This document shows positions 1-21,059 of a stretch of 25,000 bases of DNA, piece after piece. The stretch covers positions 7,063 to 32,062 of the forward strand of contig KV908670.1 in assembly GCA_002005505.1 (NCBI GenBank), written 5' to 3'. Position 1 is the stretch's first letter; each line of letters opens with the position of its first letter. Below the pieces are notes generated by a model. The model worked only from the letters and a program-made list of their open reading frames with translations, ran no database searches and had not been told where the DNA came from. Made by a program: the position numbers and the translations under genes. The stretch comes from Botryococcus braunii. Taxonomy: Eukaryota > Chlorophyta > Trebouxiophyceae.

Positions 1-984
1 CCCTTCTGCCTTGTGCCTATCTCGCCTCCGTCACGCAGACAGCCCCCCTCCAGGACCGCCTTCTGGGACATCCCCTGCCCTCTTGTCCCCGCTGCCCTCG
101 CTGCCAAGGCTGACTACTGCGCCCTTGTTCCTGATTTCGATGCGGCGCTCTTCGAGGATCCGGATTTTGTCCGCAGCAAAGTGCAAGCCCGGCTGTCCAA
201 ACCCTTGTCTCACCGCGCATACCAGGAGGTTCTTGATGACCCTGCTCGCTCGGATCGCGACCGTGCTGTGCTCCAATCTCTTACACAGCCGGGAGCGTCT
301 GATTGGCTGCTGGCTCTCCCAGTTCCCCATTTGCAGCAAACCATGCCCCCAGAGTCGTTCCGCTGCCGCCTTCAATACCAGCTCTTGATCCCCATTTTCC
401 ACCCTGGCTCCCAATGCCCGTGCTGCTTGAGGGAGTTGGATGTCTGGGGCGACCACGCGGTCCACTGCACCTCAGGGGGGGATGTTGCCATTGTCGGCCG
501 ACATTACTCCGTTCGTAACGGCCTGGACGCTGTCCTTACCTCAGCTCGTCAGCGGGTCACCCGGGAACCCGCCTTTCCCACCCCTGTCCCTGGACAGGAG
601 CGCCGTCGCGCAGACCTCCGCCTCCATGCGTGGGAGGAGGGGCGTGACCTTTATATCGACATCGTTGGCTCTTCCCCACTCACAGTTGCCAACTTGCTGC
701 ACTTCGTGCCGGGTGGGGCCGCCGCGCGCGCTTCCCAAGACACGAAGACCCGCTATGCTGTCTTGTTGTCGCGTCAGCAGCCGCCTGTGGCTTTCCAAGC
801 CTTCGCTTTTGAAACATTGGGAGGGTTGCATGCTGATGCGCTGGCCTTGTTGCAGAGGCTCCAGGGGCTTTTGAACCAAGCCATCATTGCTCAAGAAGAT
901 GTGGAGGGATATTTTGTCATTCGTCGGGTCAGTTTCATCATTGCGGCGGCTGTGGGTCGCCAGCTGGCCGCTCGCCGGGTGTGA
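1..984 (+). CDS. C-terminal part of a retroelement protein: zinc finger plus restriction-like endonuclease (partial)
   Basis: The reading frame is open at the window edge and ends at a TGA at 982-984, so the true start lies outside; the ATG at 13 need not be real. Numbering from that ATG (323 residues), a zinc-finger-like CCHC set is visible at C135, C138, H148 and C152. It is followed by H164 and by E185, then an R-R-A-D motif with D201, a 14-residue gap and D216 in YIDIV. This order (CCHC, then R/K-x-D-x12-14-D) matches the restriction-like PD-(D/E)XK endonuclease that ends R2-like and other REL-carrying non-LTR retrotransposon proteins, where it nicks the target DNA for reverse transcription. 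The canonical lysine after the second acidic residue is not obvious. No RT lies upstream within the window. The 3' end abuts the 3' end of a LINE on the opposite strand. A decayed copy lies at 24450-23513. Family assignment rests on motif pattern only. Confidence 0.7.
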   Translation, partial: PFCLVPISPPSRRQPPSRTAFWDIPCPLVPAALAAKADYCALVPDFDAALFEDPDFVRSKVQARLSKPLSHRAYQEVLDDPARSDRDRAVLQSLTQPGASDWLLALPVPHLQQTMPPESFRCRLQYQLLIPIFHPGSQCPCCLRELDVWGDHAVHCTSGGDVAIVGRHYSVRNGLDAVLTSARQRVTREPAFPTPVPGQERRRADLRLHAWEEGRDLYIDIVGSSPLTVANLLHFVPGGAAARASQDTKTRYAVLLSRQQPPVAFQAFAFETLGGLHADALALLQRLQGLLNQAIIAQEDVEGYFVIRRVSFIIAAAVGRQLAARRV

Positions 985-1247
985 CTCATAGCTTGAAACA
1001 TTGGGGGTTTGGGTCCCTGAACATTGGGCTGGTCTTTTTTACTCCACTCTTGTAAAGGAAGAAGAAGTTACATCTGTCCAGCCACGAGGGCATGATGAGA
1101 TGTCCACAACACACACACAAGCCAAAACTAGGAAGAACTGACCACAAGAAGTGGCCAAGCGAAGAGCGAAGGCATAACTGAGCAAACGAAAAGGGGAAGG
1201 AAGGGGGGATAGGGGGGGGGGCAGCCACAGACGTGGCTGCGGCCAAG
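985..1247. other. Shared 3' spacer between two convergent retroelement ORFs
   Basis: These 263 bases separate the stop codon of the + strand endonuclease ORF from the stop of the - strand RT ORF. Near the endonuclease stop is a stretch beginning CTTGAAACATTGGGG; in the middle is GACATCTCATCATGCCCT when read on the - strand; near the RT stop, CGGTGACTTGGCC. All three recur in the same order in the spacer at 23146-23512 in reversed orientation. It therefore holds the 3' UTRs of both elements and is part of a duplicated unit. No poly(A) tail is evident on either side. Confidence 0.65.
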
Positions 1248-3197
1248 TCACCGTAGCCGGCGTAAATCAGCACGAGCCTGGAATGCATCCGAGATAAAGG
1301 AGACGACCGCACGCAAGTCAGCGTGCCAAATGAACTGCCGAAGAGATCTAGAAGGACCCACAAACAAGTGGGGATAACGGTCCCGCACCGCAGTAAGAGC
1401 GGGACAGTGAAAGACAAAGTGGTGTTCATCACCCACAGAGGAGCCACACATATCACACAGGCGCTGAAGGCGCGGAAGACGTTGTCTGCGGCCCATGTCA
1501 ATGGGGAGGCCATGAACACCAAGACGAAACCTGAGAAAGAGCCGGACCTTGGCAACATCAAGAGACAGATAAAGGAGGCGGGAGCGCTGAGCCTTAGTGG
1601 GGCGCGCAAACCACCGCACATAAGTACATAGCTGGGGATCAGCAGGGGCTAACCGAGGGGAGACATGGAGAGAGGCCACAGGGAGGGTATTGGCCTGCCT
1701 AATGAGAGCTAAAAAGGTATCCATATCAACGGGCTGCGGGCGCTGACAATCAGCCGCATAGGGGTAACCTAAGCGGCGAAGGGCAGCGATAAAAGAACCC
1801 GCCCAGGACGGGGAACGAGGCGTTACGCCATAGTAGCATGAGTCCCTATGAATACGTGCATACAAGTGGTCGGGTGGGAGATCCACCAGAGAGTTCCAAA
1901 AGGTGACCACACGCTTGAACCAGATATGATGAAGGGGCCAAACGCCAACCTCAGCAAGGAGCACATCGGTGCGGACCGTTTGACGAACCCCAAGGATCAT
2001 CCGTAACATAGTAAGAAAATCCTTTTCTAAATCCTTAGCGGAGGGCCGAGTGGAAGATGGGGAAAACACCCGTAGACCCCAAACCTCACACCCATATGAG
2101 CAAGCAGGCACCACACATGCTAAGAAGAGACGCAAGAGAATACCGATCGAGGTGGCACATTTGAGGTTACCATAACGCGTGCTAATAGTAGACCAGGCCC
2201 CCCACATCTTGCCACGTAAATGGCCAAAGGTGGCCCCAATGCCTGAAGCCGTAGAAAGCATGACACCTAAATGACGAGCCTGGGTCACCTGAGGCAGGGG
2301 TTGACCCTCATACAGCACGGGAGGGGGGGCCTCCTTCGAGGGGGGGAAGACCATGGCATGGCACTTAGGAACACGCACCCGCATACGTGCGGACTGGCAC
2401 CACTCTGAAGCAGCGGGGAGAAGGTGAGCCTGCAACTCCTCCAGGGACTTGGCCTGGAGTGTATAGTCATCAGCATAACCTTGAATAGGGACACAACGAC
2501 CATCCCGGGTGGCGGGTCCCATACCCGGACACCGAGCTTCAATATAACGAATCAGACCATCCGAATAAAGACCAAACAGAGTAGGACTTATAGGGGACCC
2601 TTGGAGGATACCGACCTGAGCCTTCAGGAGCTCCCCAGAGGTGCCCCCTACACATAAAGTGACTTGGGCATCTTCATATAAAGATTTAACAGCAGCCAAG
2701 AATTGGTCCGGTACCCCCACCCGAGTTAAGGCCTCCCAAAGAAGGGGGCGAGGAACCCGATCATAGGCTTTACTTAAATCTAAAGAGCATAAGAATAAGG
2801 GGTGATCTTTGGTAGCAAGGTCAATGAAGTGTTGGATCGCAAAAAGCTGATGCAATGTGGAGAAGCCCGGGCGGAACCCCGTTTGGGCCTGACAGCGCAA
2901 CCCCTTGGATTCCACGTGCCGAATAAGCCTAGTGTTCAACAGGGTGGCGTACAGCCGCATGAAGGGTTCAGGGACAGCAAGAGGGCGGTAATTCGCCGGA
3001 TCCAGAGCGTCCTTTGCCCCTGGTTCAGACTCAGACCTCCCTTTTACCCTGCTGATCGCCTGTCCCTGACTTCGGGACCCTGAGCCGAATCTCCTTCCTT
3101 CTCGGTTCGGGACGCCACGATTGGCATGGGTTGTGGCAATACACATGACGGCCCAGCTTGACGCGGAGCTTTCCCAGTGGTAGGGGACCCTTTCCAA
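1248..3197 (-). CDS. LINE-type (non-LTR) reverse transcriptase ORF, 5'-truncated
   Basis: The open frame is 649 residues. Recognisable RT sequence begins near residue 58 (DPANYRPL at 66-73), so about the first 55-60 residues (roughly 3197-3025) are probably flanking DNA read in frame. Motif A is [11 protein letters not shown] with catalytic D140, the motif-B-like stretch is [11 protein letters not shown] (198-208), and motif C is YADD (241-244), so the three catalytic aspartates are present. After the thumb region comes CX2C...HX4HC (C581, C584, H592/H593, C598), the zinc-knuckle that ends many LINE ORF2 proteins. No apurinic-type endonuclease or fingers domain is seen upstream, so the copy is 5'-truncated, as is common after target-primed reverse transcription. 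The core is free of stops and frameshifts, which suggests either a young insertion or selection. It converges on the endonuclease ORF at 1-984. Confidence 0.85.
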   Translation of the reverse strand: MERVPYHWESSASSWAVMCIATTHANRGVPNREGRRFGSGSRSQGQAISRVKGRSESEPGAKDALDPANYRPLAVPEPFMRLYATLLNTRLIRHVESKGLRCQAQTGFRPGFSTLHQLFAIQHFIDLATKDHPLFLCSLDLSKAYDRVPRPLLWEALTRVGVPDQFLAAVKSLYEDAQVTLCVGGTSGELLKAQVGILQGSPISPTLFGLYSDGLIRYIEARCPGMGPATRDGRCVPIQGYADDYTLQAKSLEELQAHLLPAASEWCQSARMRVRVPKCHAMVFPPSKEAPPPVLYEGQPLPQVTQARHLGVMLSTASGIGATFGHLRGKMWGAWSTISTRYGNLKCATSIGILLRLFLACVVPACSYGCEVWGLRVFSPSSTRPSAKDLEKDFLTMLRMILGVRQTVRTDVLLAEVGVWPLHHIWFKRVVTFWNSLVDLPPDHLYARIHRDSCYYGVTPRSPSWAGSFIAALRRLGYPYAADCQRPQPVDMDTFLALIRQANTLPVASLHVSPRLAPADPQLCTYVRWFARPTKAQRSRLLYLSLDVAKVRLFLRFRLGVHGLPIDMGRRQRLPRLQRLCDMCGSSVGDEHHFVFHCPALTAVRDRYPHLFVGPSRSLRQFIWHADLRAVVSFISDAFQARADLRRLR

Positions 3198-3315
3198 AAG
3201 GGCACGTAGCCTAACGATAACCGGGAGTTAACCAGCTGCATATCTCGGACGGAGCTCCTGTGAAAGATTTTAATGATGAGATGTTCCCGGGGCCGCCGTA
3301 GTTTTCGTACTGCAG

Positions 3316-13612
<10,297 letters not shown>

Positions 13613-14519
13613 GGCTAATAAGATGGAACAGCTTCCAAGGTACCCAGGAATTGGGAGCGAAGGAGTGAATCACTCTGGAAGCAATACTATGCCAATATGC
13701 TGAAGAGACCTCTCCTTAACCTGGTCTCCTGTATGGTAGGGGTCTTAATGAGACCAGCGTTAACCAACAAATTTCCTTTGAGTGGATGGGACTCCTAATG
13801 AATTGTCTGTGTGCACATGTCTTCAAGGCACATTTCGCTTGTGCAATCTTCTGGAAACGCGGCTGTTGTCATGACATTCTGGGTATATATCTACTCTTAC
13901 TGATGTCAACCTGGACCAACCTGTTGAGTTGCTTGAATGTTGGCAGGAGTAGCAAAGCACATTTCAAAAACGAGAGCGTTTAATTTATTTTATCATGGTA
14001 TTGTGATGAGAGTGTTCTTACAATTTTTATGCACCGGACCTAGACGGGTACCACGTCTGGGCACACCAGTGTTCATAGACGTCGTGGTAACAGAGAAAGG
14101 GGTATTAATCGTCCCTGGACCGCGACATTGACTGCGATGCAGCAATGACAAGGGCATTACTTGTATGGTGCAGCAACGCTTCTGACGCAATGGCTCAAAA
14201 GAAATGTCTGAATTCATTGTCAGGGCCCTCTCCTGTGTGGGGGAGGGGGGGGGGTAGCGGTCGACATGTGTGGAGAAAACATGCACATTATATTGATACC
14301 TGCAAAATCCTGGGGGTGCTTTCAAAGACTGGGGCTTTTGAAGTCGGCTCTCTTGAACTTAAGTCACATCTGCCCTTGGCGTTGTCCGATGGTTTGTATC
14401 TTGGAGTCTGGCCCTTACTGTGCAGCCTTCTTGCGGTCTCACTTCGTGGGTTACGATTTATGTCCTCTTCCAACCCCAGCACCACCCACCTCCACCCCCA
14501 CGCACCCACGTCCATACGA
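13613..14519 (+). other. Gene-poor stretch downstream of the long gene
   Basis: Probably 3' UTR and intergenic DNA. A short open frame at 13937-14131 ends in PVFIDVVVTEKGVLIVPGPR, which looks protein-like, but it has no clear splice sites or start, and the opposite strand is open too; I do not call it. Confidence 0.35.
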
Positions 14520-14594
<75 letters not shown>

Positions 14595-14763
14595 CGCGCT
14601 CGCGCACAAACACACACACACACACACCCACACGCACACACACCCCCTCCCTCCCCTCCCCCCCCCCCCCCACACACACACACACAAAACGCCCGCACGC
14701 ACACAAACATGCACATGCACACGCATCAGCCAGCCCGCCCGCGCCTGGACACACGCGCGCACG

Positions 14764-14821
<58 letters not shown>
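14520..14821. repeat. (TG)n then (CA)n compound microsatellite
   Basis: (TG)33 at 14521-14586, GC-rich alternating CGCGCG-type sequence to 14606, interrupted CA repeats with a C-run at 14659-14670, then about 26 CA units at 14769-14820. The outer arms are complementary. Confidence 0.95.
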
Positions 14822-15525
14822 ACCCCTCTACTAAACCTGTTTCGGCATTTGTCATCTCAAATGACTCTGCCTCTGGCCCCGGAAGGAAATTCTCTCCATG
14901 TTTTTCCACCGTCCTTTCTGCTTTCCAAGACCAGTGTTATGGAACGACGTGACGAACTGTATCACAAATAAACATGGCATGAACGTGTTCCCACCCGGGG
15001 GGGCTGGCATGCCTACGGGTGGACATAAGGTTGAATCATACACCTGCCACGTTAGATAGGGAAATATACCAGCGGGGAAAAATGAATTCTCTATTTGCAA
15101 ATTGTTTTTCTAGAGGACCAAAAGAGGCCAGGAGGAAGAAATGACAAGTCCGAAGGAAGTAGCAATACTGCATCCATGGAAGGGTCACAAAACCAGAACA
15201 ACGGTTAGGCCAGCACAAGTCGGGAACAGAGGGAGGGTTGACTACAAGCAGACTAGTAATGAAATTTGGGAATGTCGAAGTCAGCGGCAACCTCCCACAA
15301 GCTTCGTCCCTGAAGGCAAATTGTATGTGTAGTGCCCCATTGCACCCAGGTATTTTCATGCCAAGTTAGGCCCCATCCAGCACTATACATGTATCGATTA
15401 GGGTGCAAACTCCTACAACGCGGAGGTTGATACAAAGTATCCTTACCGACGGAGTTCAGATATGCGGATTCACACAAAAAAGTGGTGAATCAACAGATGG
15501 GATCCAATCTGACCCTGGGCTTGAG
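14822..15525. other. No supported gene
   Basis: Short frames are open on both strands (63 codons at 15141-15332 +, 107 at 15359-15036 -) but neither has domain, splice or composition support. Confidence 0.3.
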
Positions 15526-15786
15526 TCACATTGCACCAGCTTCTTGCACTCCTACGCCCATGCCTTCCCCAACTTTCATCTCATGTTCACGACACATTCG
15601 TCTCCACGAATCCACACCCAAACAATAGGCAGGGTTCGAGCTCCCTGGCTGCTTCTCTTGCAACAACTCAACCCCTTTTTCCTGGGGGGGGGGGGGTGAA
15701 CGTAACAAACTAATCTCCTGCTGGGCAGACCGAGGCGAAACTAGTTGGACAGATCCCGGCATCTGCTTCCTTGAGAACAAGGCCAT
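15526..15786 (-). CDS. Possible 3' coding end of a minus-strand gene
   Basis: An 86-codon frame ending in WRRMCREHEMKVGEGMGVGV and a stop at 15526. It runs through a 13-base C tract (read as Pro), directly followed by AG; that tract could instead be the pyrimidine tract of an acceptor, giving an exon of about 50 codons. No domain recognised. Linked to the other minus-strand exon-like pieces only by strand. Confidence 0.25.
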   Translation of the reverse strand: MALFSRKQMPGSVQLVSPRSAQQEISLLRSPPPPQEKGVELLQEKQPGSSNPAYCLGVDSWRRMCREHEMKVGEGMGVGVQEAGAM

Positions 15787-15810
15787 TTTCGGGCAAGAGA
15801 AAATGGCCTT
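15779..15810. repeat. 12-bp perfect inverted repeat, 8-base loop
   Basis: AAGGCCATTTTC at 15779-15790 and its reverse complement at 15799-15810. Confidence 0.85.
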
Positions 15811-16205
15811 TGAAGTCCTCTACCGCAGCTGAAAGGGCCTGCTAGCACGTATCAGCGCTGCTATGTGTTTCCTGAACACTGCACGGACTCGGTTGAAATG
15901 GCTGGCCATGCCCCGAGATGATTATCCCGTCTCCCGGACAGACCGCACAGATCCTGGGGTGAGGAGCACAATGGGATCGACAGGCTGACAAGGTGCCATG
16001 GGCTGCTGACGAGCTGTCTTACGGGGAGGTTAGCCCGAGGGCCCTGGCGCAGCCAATACTGCCCTTACTGGTCCCCAGCTTTCGTTAGATGCCAAGAAGG
16101 GCCCCTTTACCTTTAAAGGAAATTTGTTACGTTGGCCAATTTGTTACTTGCCAGGCTTTTGTAGTACGCAAAGACGGTCCCCTATGCAGGCCGTCTGTGG
16201 TATAC

Positions 16206-16353
16206 CTAATCCAAGAAGCAGTCACGATCAATGGGACTGCGGCTGTATCAAACACCCAAGCAGCCATCAGCGTCGACTGAAATTTGGGTTCATACCATAC
16301 ACAGAACGGGCTCTCCAATGGCATACGCAGCCCTGCCTCTCCACGAACGGGCC
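16206..16353 (-). CDS. Possible minus-strand exon
   Basis: Read on the minus strand, it follows AGAGATAATCAG and ends at ATTAG|GTATAC. It encodes PVRGEAGLRMPLESPFCVWY and a moderately hydrophobic part, MAAWVFDTAAVPLIVTASW. The acceptor lacks a strong pyrimidine tract. No family recognised. Confidence 0.3.
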
Positions 16354-16732
16354 CTGATTATCTCTGCATTCCTTTCGCAAACCATCTCAAAGCTTCCATA
16401 CCACCGTGGATGAAGACCCCTGCCATGCACTTCACCTCCAACTCCCTCTATGTCCCCTCCCCCTTACACCTCCCCTGTCCCCTTCCCTCCATCTGTGCCA
16501 GCCATGCTACTCCTCTTGAGGCGTTCTCCCTCTTAGCACATCCTTTCTACGCTCATGTCCTAAAACTATACATGTATGCTCTCATGGAAAAAAGGGTTAA
16601 AAAAGAAGAGATTCACAGGCAATTCAGATGCCTGACCGTCCGGCCTAATTCCACCACCAGCCTCTCATGCGCTCCTGCCTGCAGTCCTGAGCAAGTCTCA
16701 TAGCACTTTCCGTGAGACTGAGGATGACTCAC

Positions 16733-16845
16733 CTGCCATCAATGAGCGTTTCCCGATCCTCTCGAGATGTGCAGCCCCATTGAACCCCTGAGCAACATGT
16801 GCAGCTCTAAAGATCTGGTTAACAACGTTGTGCAACCACACCAGA
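16733..16845 (-). CDS. Possible minus-strand exon with consensus GTGAGT donor
   Basis: Minus-strand frame reading LVWLHNVVNQIFRAAHVAQG then FNGAAHLERIGKRSLMAG, ending at CAG|GTGAGT (complement at 16732-16727). The upstream boundary (AACAAG) is a weak acceptor. The residue pattern is amphipathic and plausible; function unknown. Confidence 0.35.
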
Positions 16846-17063
16846 CTTGTTCAAGCAACATTGTTCAATCTCCGTCCGATCAGTAACCCACCATACCTGG
16901 GCGCCCCAGATTCTCATGTGCAGCCCGAATTGACCCTTTCAATTCGACCTACAGACCCTTGGTCTTGGGCGCTGGCGTGGGGTTGATCACAGTCCAGCTT
17001 GATATAACGCAGCTGGGCTGATCTCCATCAGCCCACCCGTCCCACCTCAGGCATTGAAGCCAC

Positions 17064-17096
17064 CTCCCCCCCCCCCCCCCCCCGGCGTAGGGGCAC

Positions 17097-17139
<43 letters not shown>

Positions 17140-17147
17140 GCGCGCGA
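17064..17147. repeat. Poly-C followed by (CA)n and (CG)n
   Basis: A C-run of about 18 at 17066-17083, then (AC)n at 17099-17136 and CGCGCGCG. Confidence 0.95.
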
Positions 17148-18160
17148 AGCAGCCACGCGAAGCAGCCAGCAATCTGCTTTTTGGTAGCAGACTGCCCCTA
17201 CCTAATCGATGGCGAACATGCTTGTCGCCAGCAGGTTGTGCGACAGCTGCAACAAGTCAACTCCTATCCCCCCGGCAGGGACATGACATCCCAAGCTCTG
17301 ACATAAACAGGTCGTCGCATCTGAAGGCAGCTTTGGTAAACGCACAACGTGCAATCCTCAGACTGTTGCCACTGGCCGTGGGCTTTGAAATCATGACGCT
17401 GATGTCAAAACACACACCCAGAGGGCCACAAAGCAAAAGGCCGCGCAAGGAGGGCCGCTCAAGGAGGGCCGCACACAGAAGATGAGGGGCTTGCACATGA
17501 CGAAAGAGCAACGATCACGGGCCCAGACGACGAGGAGCGGAGCACCTTGGCTATTGCTACGGATTTTTCTCCCCAAGGGCTGGCCAGACATAACACCAGC
17601 CTTCATTCACTTTGCAACCATGGCCAGAGCTGGGGCACATCTCAGCCGGCCCCACAAGTGGTGGGCAGGACTTGGGGCGACCCAGGAGTCAGACTCCGCC
17701 CCATGGGGCTAGAAAAAGGGTGAGCGCGTGCATTTACCGGCACGCAGCGGAGTTAATGGATGTAGGTTCTAACATCCTAAACTGTATAACATTGTACAGT
17801 CCTGAACCTTTCCCGACCCGCTTGAATGCTGTCACGACCTCTCCCCAGGGTCACGAGATGCAGCAGCACGGAGTCTTCCTGTCGAGTTCATGGTCGTGAT
17901 GATCATCTTCGCCGTTTTCGCTTGGCTCGAACTCCCGCACCGTCACAAGATCCCTCCCATGGAAGTCCTGCGACAGCCCGCCACGCTTTCGCCAATTACA
18001 ACATCACATCCTTTGTCCCTGGCACAACAAAGCAGCGGGCACCAGTTCGTGGGGGGGTGGGGGCAGAAGCGAGAGCATGGACATGGGATGCATGCTGGCA
18101 GGGAACCATGTGTATAAATATTATTTTTTGTTTGTCTACCCCCCGGCCCCCACCCTAAGA
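17137..18160. other. No confidently supported gene
   Basis: Both strands are open around 17257-17511 (minus: VCFDISVMISKPTASGNSLR; plus: SSHLKAALVNAQRAILRLLP). Neither can be chosen. A 14-16 base tandem duplication (AAGGAGGGCCGC twice) lies at 17447-17472. Confidence 0.3.
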
Positions 18161-18162
18161 GG

Positions 18163-18253
<91 letters not shown>

Positions 18254-18305
18254 GCGCACACACGCACGCACGCAGGCAGGCAGGCAGGCATGCACACACA
18301 GACAC

Positions 18306-18391
<86 letters not shown>

Positions 18392-18398
18392 ACACACC
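18163..18398. repeat. (CA)n - (CG)n - (CA)n compound array
   Basis: About 38 CA units, then (CG)9 at 18239-18257, CACG and CAGG variants, then about 45 more CA units. Alternating purine-pyrimidine throughout. Confidence 0.97.
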
Positions 18399-18478
18399 CA
18401 AAGGGAAAGAAGCCGACCTCCGCCCCAAAAAGGGGGAAAACATAACACCACTTCGCAATGTCCTTGTCCTCCTCCGTC

Positions 18479-18959
<481 letters not shown>

Positions 18960-19464
18960 GCTCCCTCATCCCTCCTCCCCCTCCTCTTGCCTCCCTCCAG
19001 GACGCTTTGCCTTAACAAATTCAAAGCAGGGCCCCCTGATTCGGGGGTCTGCAAGGGAGTTCACCTGCCAGCTGACAGCACGTGTTACAGATCCATTGGA
19101 GCCCTGCAGCTGTACTGGTGTCTGGATACCAGACTTGGCCTGGCCCGCACCTTCTGCATCTGCCTCCAGCAATGACCCCTGAAAGGAAAAGCGGATGCCG
19201 CGACTCAGTTGTCTCAACAACAAGTTGGACAGAGATGCGCGTGATGTATTCTCCCAATGCTTGTGCCTGTTTCACCTCCAATCTAGAGGACAAATTTCCT
19301 TCACACCTCCATTGCTGTCAGCGGCAATGATGCCAAGCAGCATTTTTCCTTAAATGAGTCTCAGAGTTGTGCACTCTACCTTCCTCCCTGACCACCCTCC
19401 CACTCCCTGGAGGAGGTTGCGAACCCTTATCGAAGAAAGCCTGGAGACCAACAAGATAGGAAAC

Positions 19465-19935
19465 TGAGGTTCCGCGACGGATTGGGGACTGGTATTCCTG
19501 AAAGGCAACAAGGAGATGGCGGTTGGGGAAGGAGGCCCCTCGCACATTGGGATTGGAGTTCGAGGACCAATGGGAGGGTTCCCATAACTTGAAATTCCAC
19601 CCCACGACTTGAAATTCCTCCGCAAGGCAAGATGGAGATCGAAGAATGACATCCCGCCGAAGTTGGATTTGTCAATTACGTACTACTTCAAAGGTCAGGC
19701 ACGACCTCTCTCAAGCAGTTTGGGACAGGAGACTGAGGACCAACGAGGGGGGTCGGGTGGGGACCCCACCCCTTGCAAATCCTGCAAGGCAAAAAGTAGA
19801 TTGGGAGCTTCCAGAATGGGATTCAAGATTGAGCAAAATTTGGGCGGTTTGGGGGGGGGGGTGGGGGGGGACGGGTCGGGGACCCAACCTCTTGGAACTC
19901 CTGCAATGCAAAAGGAGACTGAGAGACAGCCTTCT
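19465..19935. repeat. Diverged repeat array, about four units 120-165 bp apart
   Basis: Units near 19490-19520, 19600-19635, 19765-19800 and 19885-19920 each carry, on the minus strand, a T/C-rich tract, TTGCAGGA or close variant, TTTCAAG-like bases and a GGGG-TCCC-like end. On the plus strand they show CTTGAAATTCC / TTGCAAATCC / TTGGAACTCC followed by GCAAGGCAA / GCAATGCAA. Confidence 0.5.
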
Positions 19936-20143
19936 GCTTGAAAGGAGGGAAAGAGCTCCCTCCACGATGGGGGGTGGCGCCCTCCCTTCCGCCACCCCTT
20001 CCATCCTCTTCCTCAAGCTCATCCAGCAACTCCTTGACGGCGTGCGAGCGAAACTCTGGCCGTGCGCTGCTGGACCGCCCTGCTCCGCCCGCCCCTGGCT
20101 CATCATCTGCACCTCCCTTTTCCCATTTCAGCCAAATGACGTT
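19889..20143 (-). CDS. Possible minus-strand exon with acidic helix
   Basis: On the minus strand it starts after a strong acceptor, CCCTTTGCCTTGGTGGCAG, and stays open for 85 codons including RPEFRSHAVKELLDELEEED, then Gly/Arg-rich sequence. A possible donor GAG|GTTGGG ends it at 19889. The plus frame over the same bases is Ser/Pro simple sequence, which favours minus. No family recognised. Confidence 0.4.
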
Positions 20144-20245
20144 CTGCCACCAAGGCAAAGGGAAAAGAGGGAATGGAAAAAACGAAACACTACCCCCCTG
20201 GGGAAACAAAAGGGAAGGGGGAAATCCTCCTTCAGTAAGAATGCT

Positions 20246-20287
20246 GCACCTGGCTTGAGGGTGGTCAGCGACCCTCAAGCCAGGTGC
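20246..20287. repeat. 17-bp perfect inverted repeat, 8-base loop
   Basis: GCACCTGGCTTGAGGGT at 20246-20262, loop GGTCAGCG, exact reverse complement at 20271-20287. Confidence 0.95.
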
Positions 20288-20329
20288 GGATTGGTAGGGC
20301 AGGTTGTCCATCGGGGCAATGTGCGCGGG

Positions 20330-20432
20330 ACATGACAGGGGGTGGGAGCGGAAAAGGGTGAATAGTAGGAAAAGTGAAAGGGGGTTCGGGAGGAAGGCTA
20401 GCAGAAGAGTACGCACGACATCTTCCAGGGAA
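20330..20432 (-). CDS. Possible start of a minus-strand exon
   Basis: A pyrimidine-rich acceptor (CCTTTTATCCCCTCCAG on the minus strand) precedes a frame reading SLEDVVRTLLLAFLPNPLSL. The downstream end is not determined. Confidence 0.25.
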
Positions 20433-20928
20433 CTGGAGGGGATAAAAGGGACGCTGCTTAGCGGGAGAGGGTTGTGTAAGATTGGAGGAGCAGCGGAGGG
20501 GGTCGTTGAGAGGGGGGGGGGGGCACCCAAAGCGGCGTAGCAGTGTAGATTGGACCGTGAGGGCTCAATGCCAATGCACCATACGTCCCATCAAATTGGG
20601 GTTGTCGCATCCCATCATTTGCGGTCCTCACCCCCTTCTGTCCGCGCCCCCCCCTCCCCTGGGGGGAGTGTTCCTCTTCTTCACCCCCTGCCCTCCTGCC
20701 ATTATAACCCCCGCTCTCCGCCTACCTCACCCCCCCCCCCACCCTCCCAGCTTTCCTCTTCAACCATATGCCCGGCATTTTGAGCATTGTTCAAGGGCAC
20801 TTGAACTGAGGTCAGGAGAAACTTCCACACATGCACCCGAATGATTCAACTGCAAGGCTTTTCCTGTCTGGCCCTTCCAAGAGGATGTATGCATATGCAC
20901 GTCCGTGATCATGTGTGCGTGCATGTGA

Positions 20929-21052
<124 letters not shown>

Positions 21053-21059
21053 GGAAACA

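Noticed and set aside
30..894. Overlapping frames on both strands within the endonuclease ORF
   Set aside because: Shadow frames without motifs; the + frame carries CCHC and D-x14-D.
14145..14971. Open frames with Cys-Val and His-Thr repeats
   Set aside because: Products of TG/CA arrays in all frames; the same holds around 18077-18458, 18519-19175 and 20841-21365.
15625..15660. GGGTTCGAGCTCCC resembling a tRNA T-loop
   Set aside because: No acceptor stem, anticodon arm or box A at the right spacing.
16040..16080. Possible rRNA-like stretch between 15950 and 16080
   Set aside because: A few phrases look rRNA-like but no extended conserved core or helix could be recognised.
16766..16938. ATGTGCAGCCC...ATTGA repeated about 150 bases apart
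   Set aside because: Only about 20 similar bases, with no further similarity around them; may be chance.
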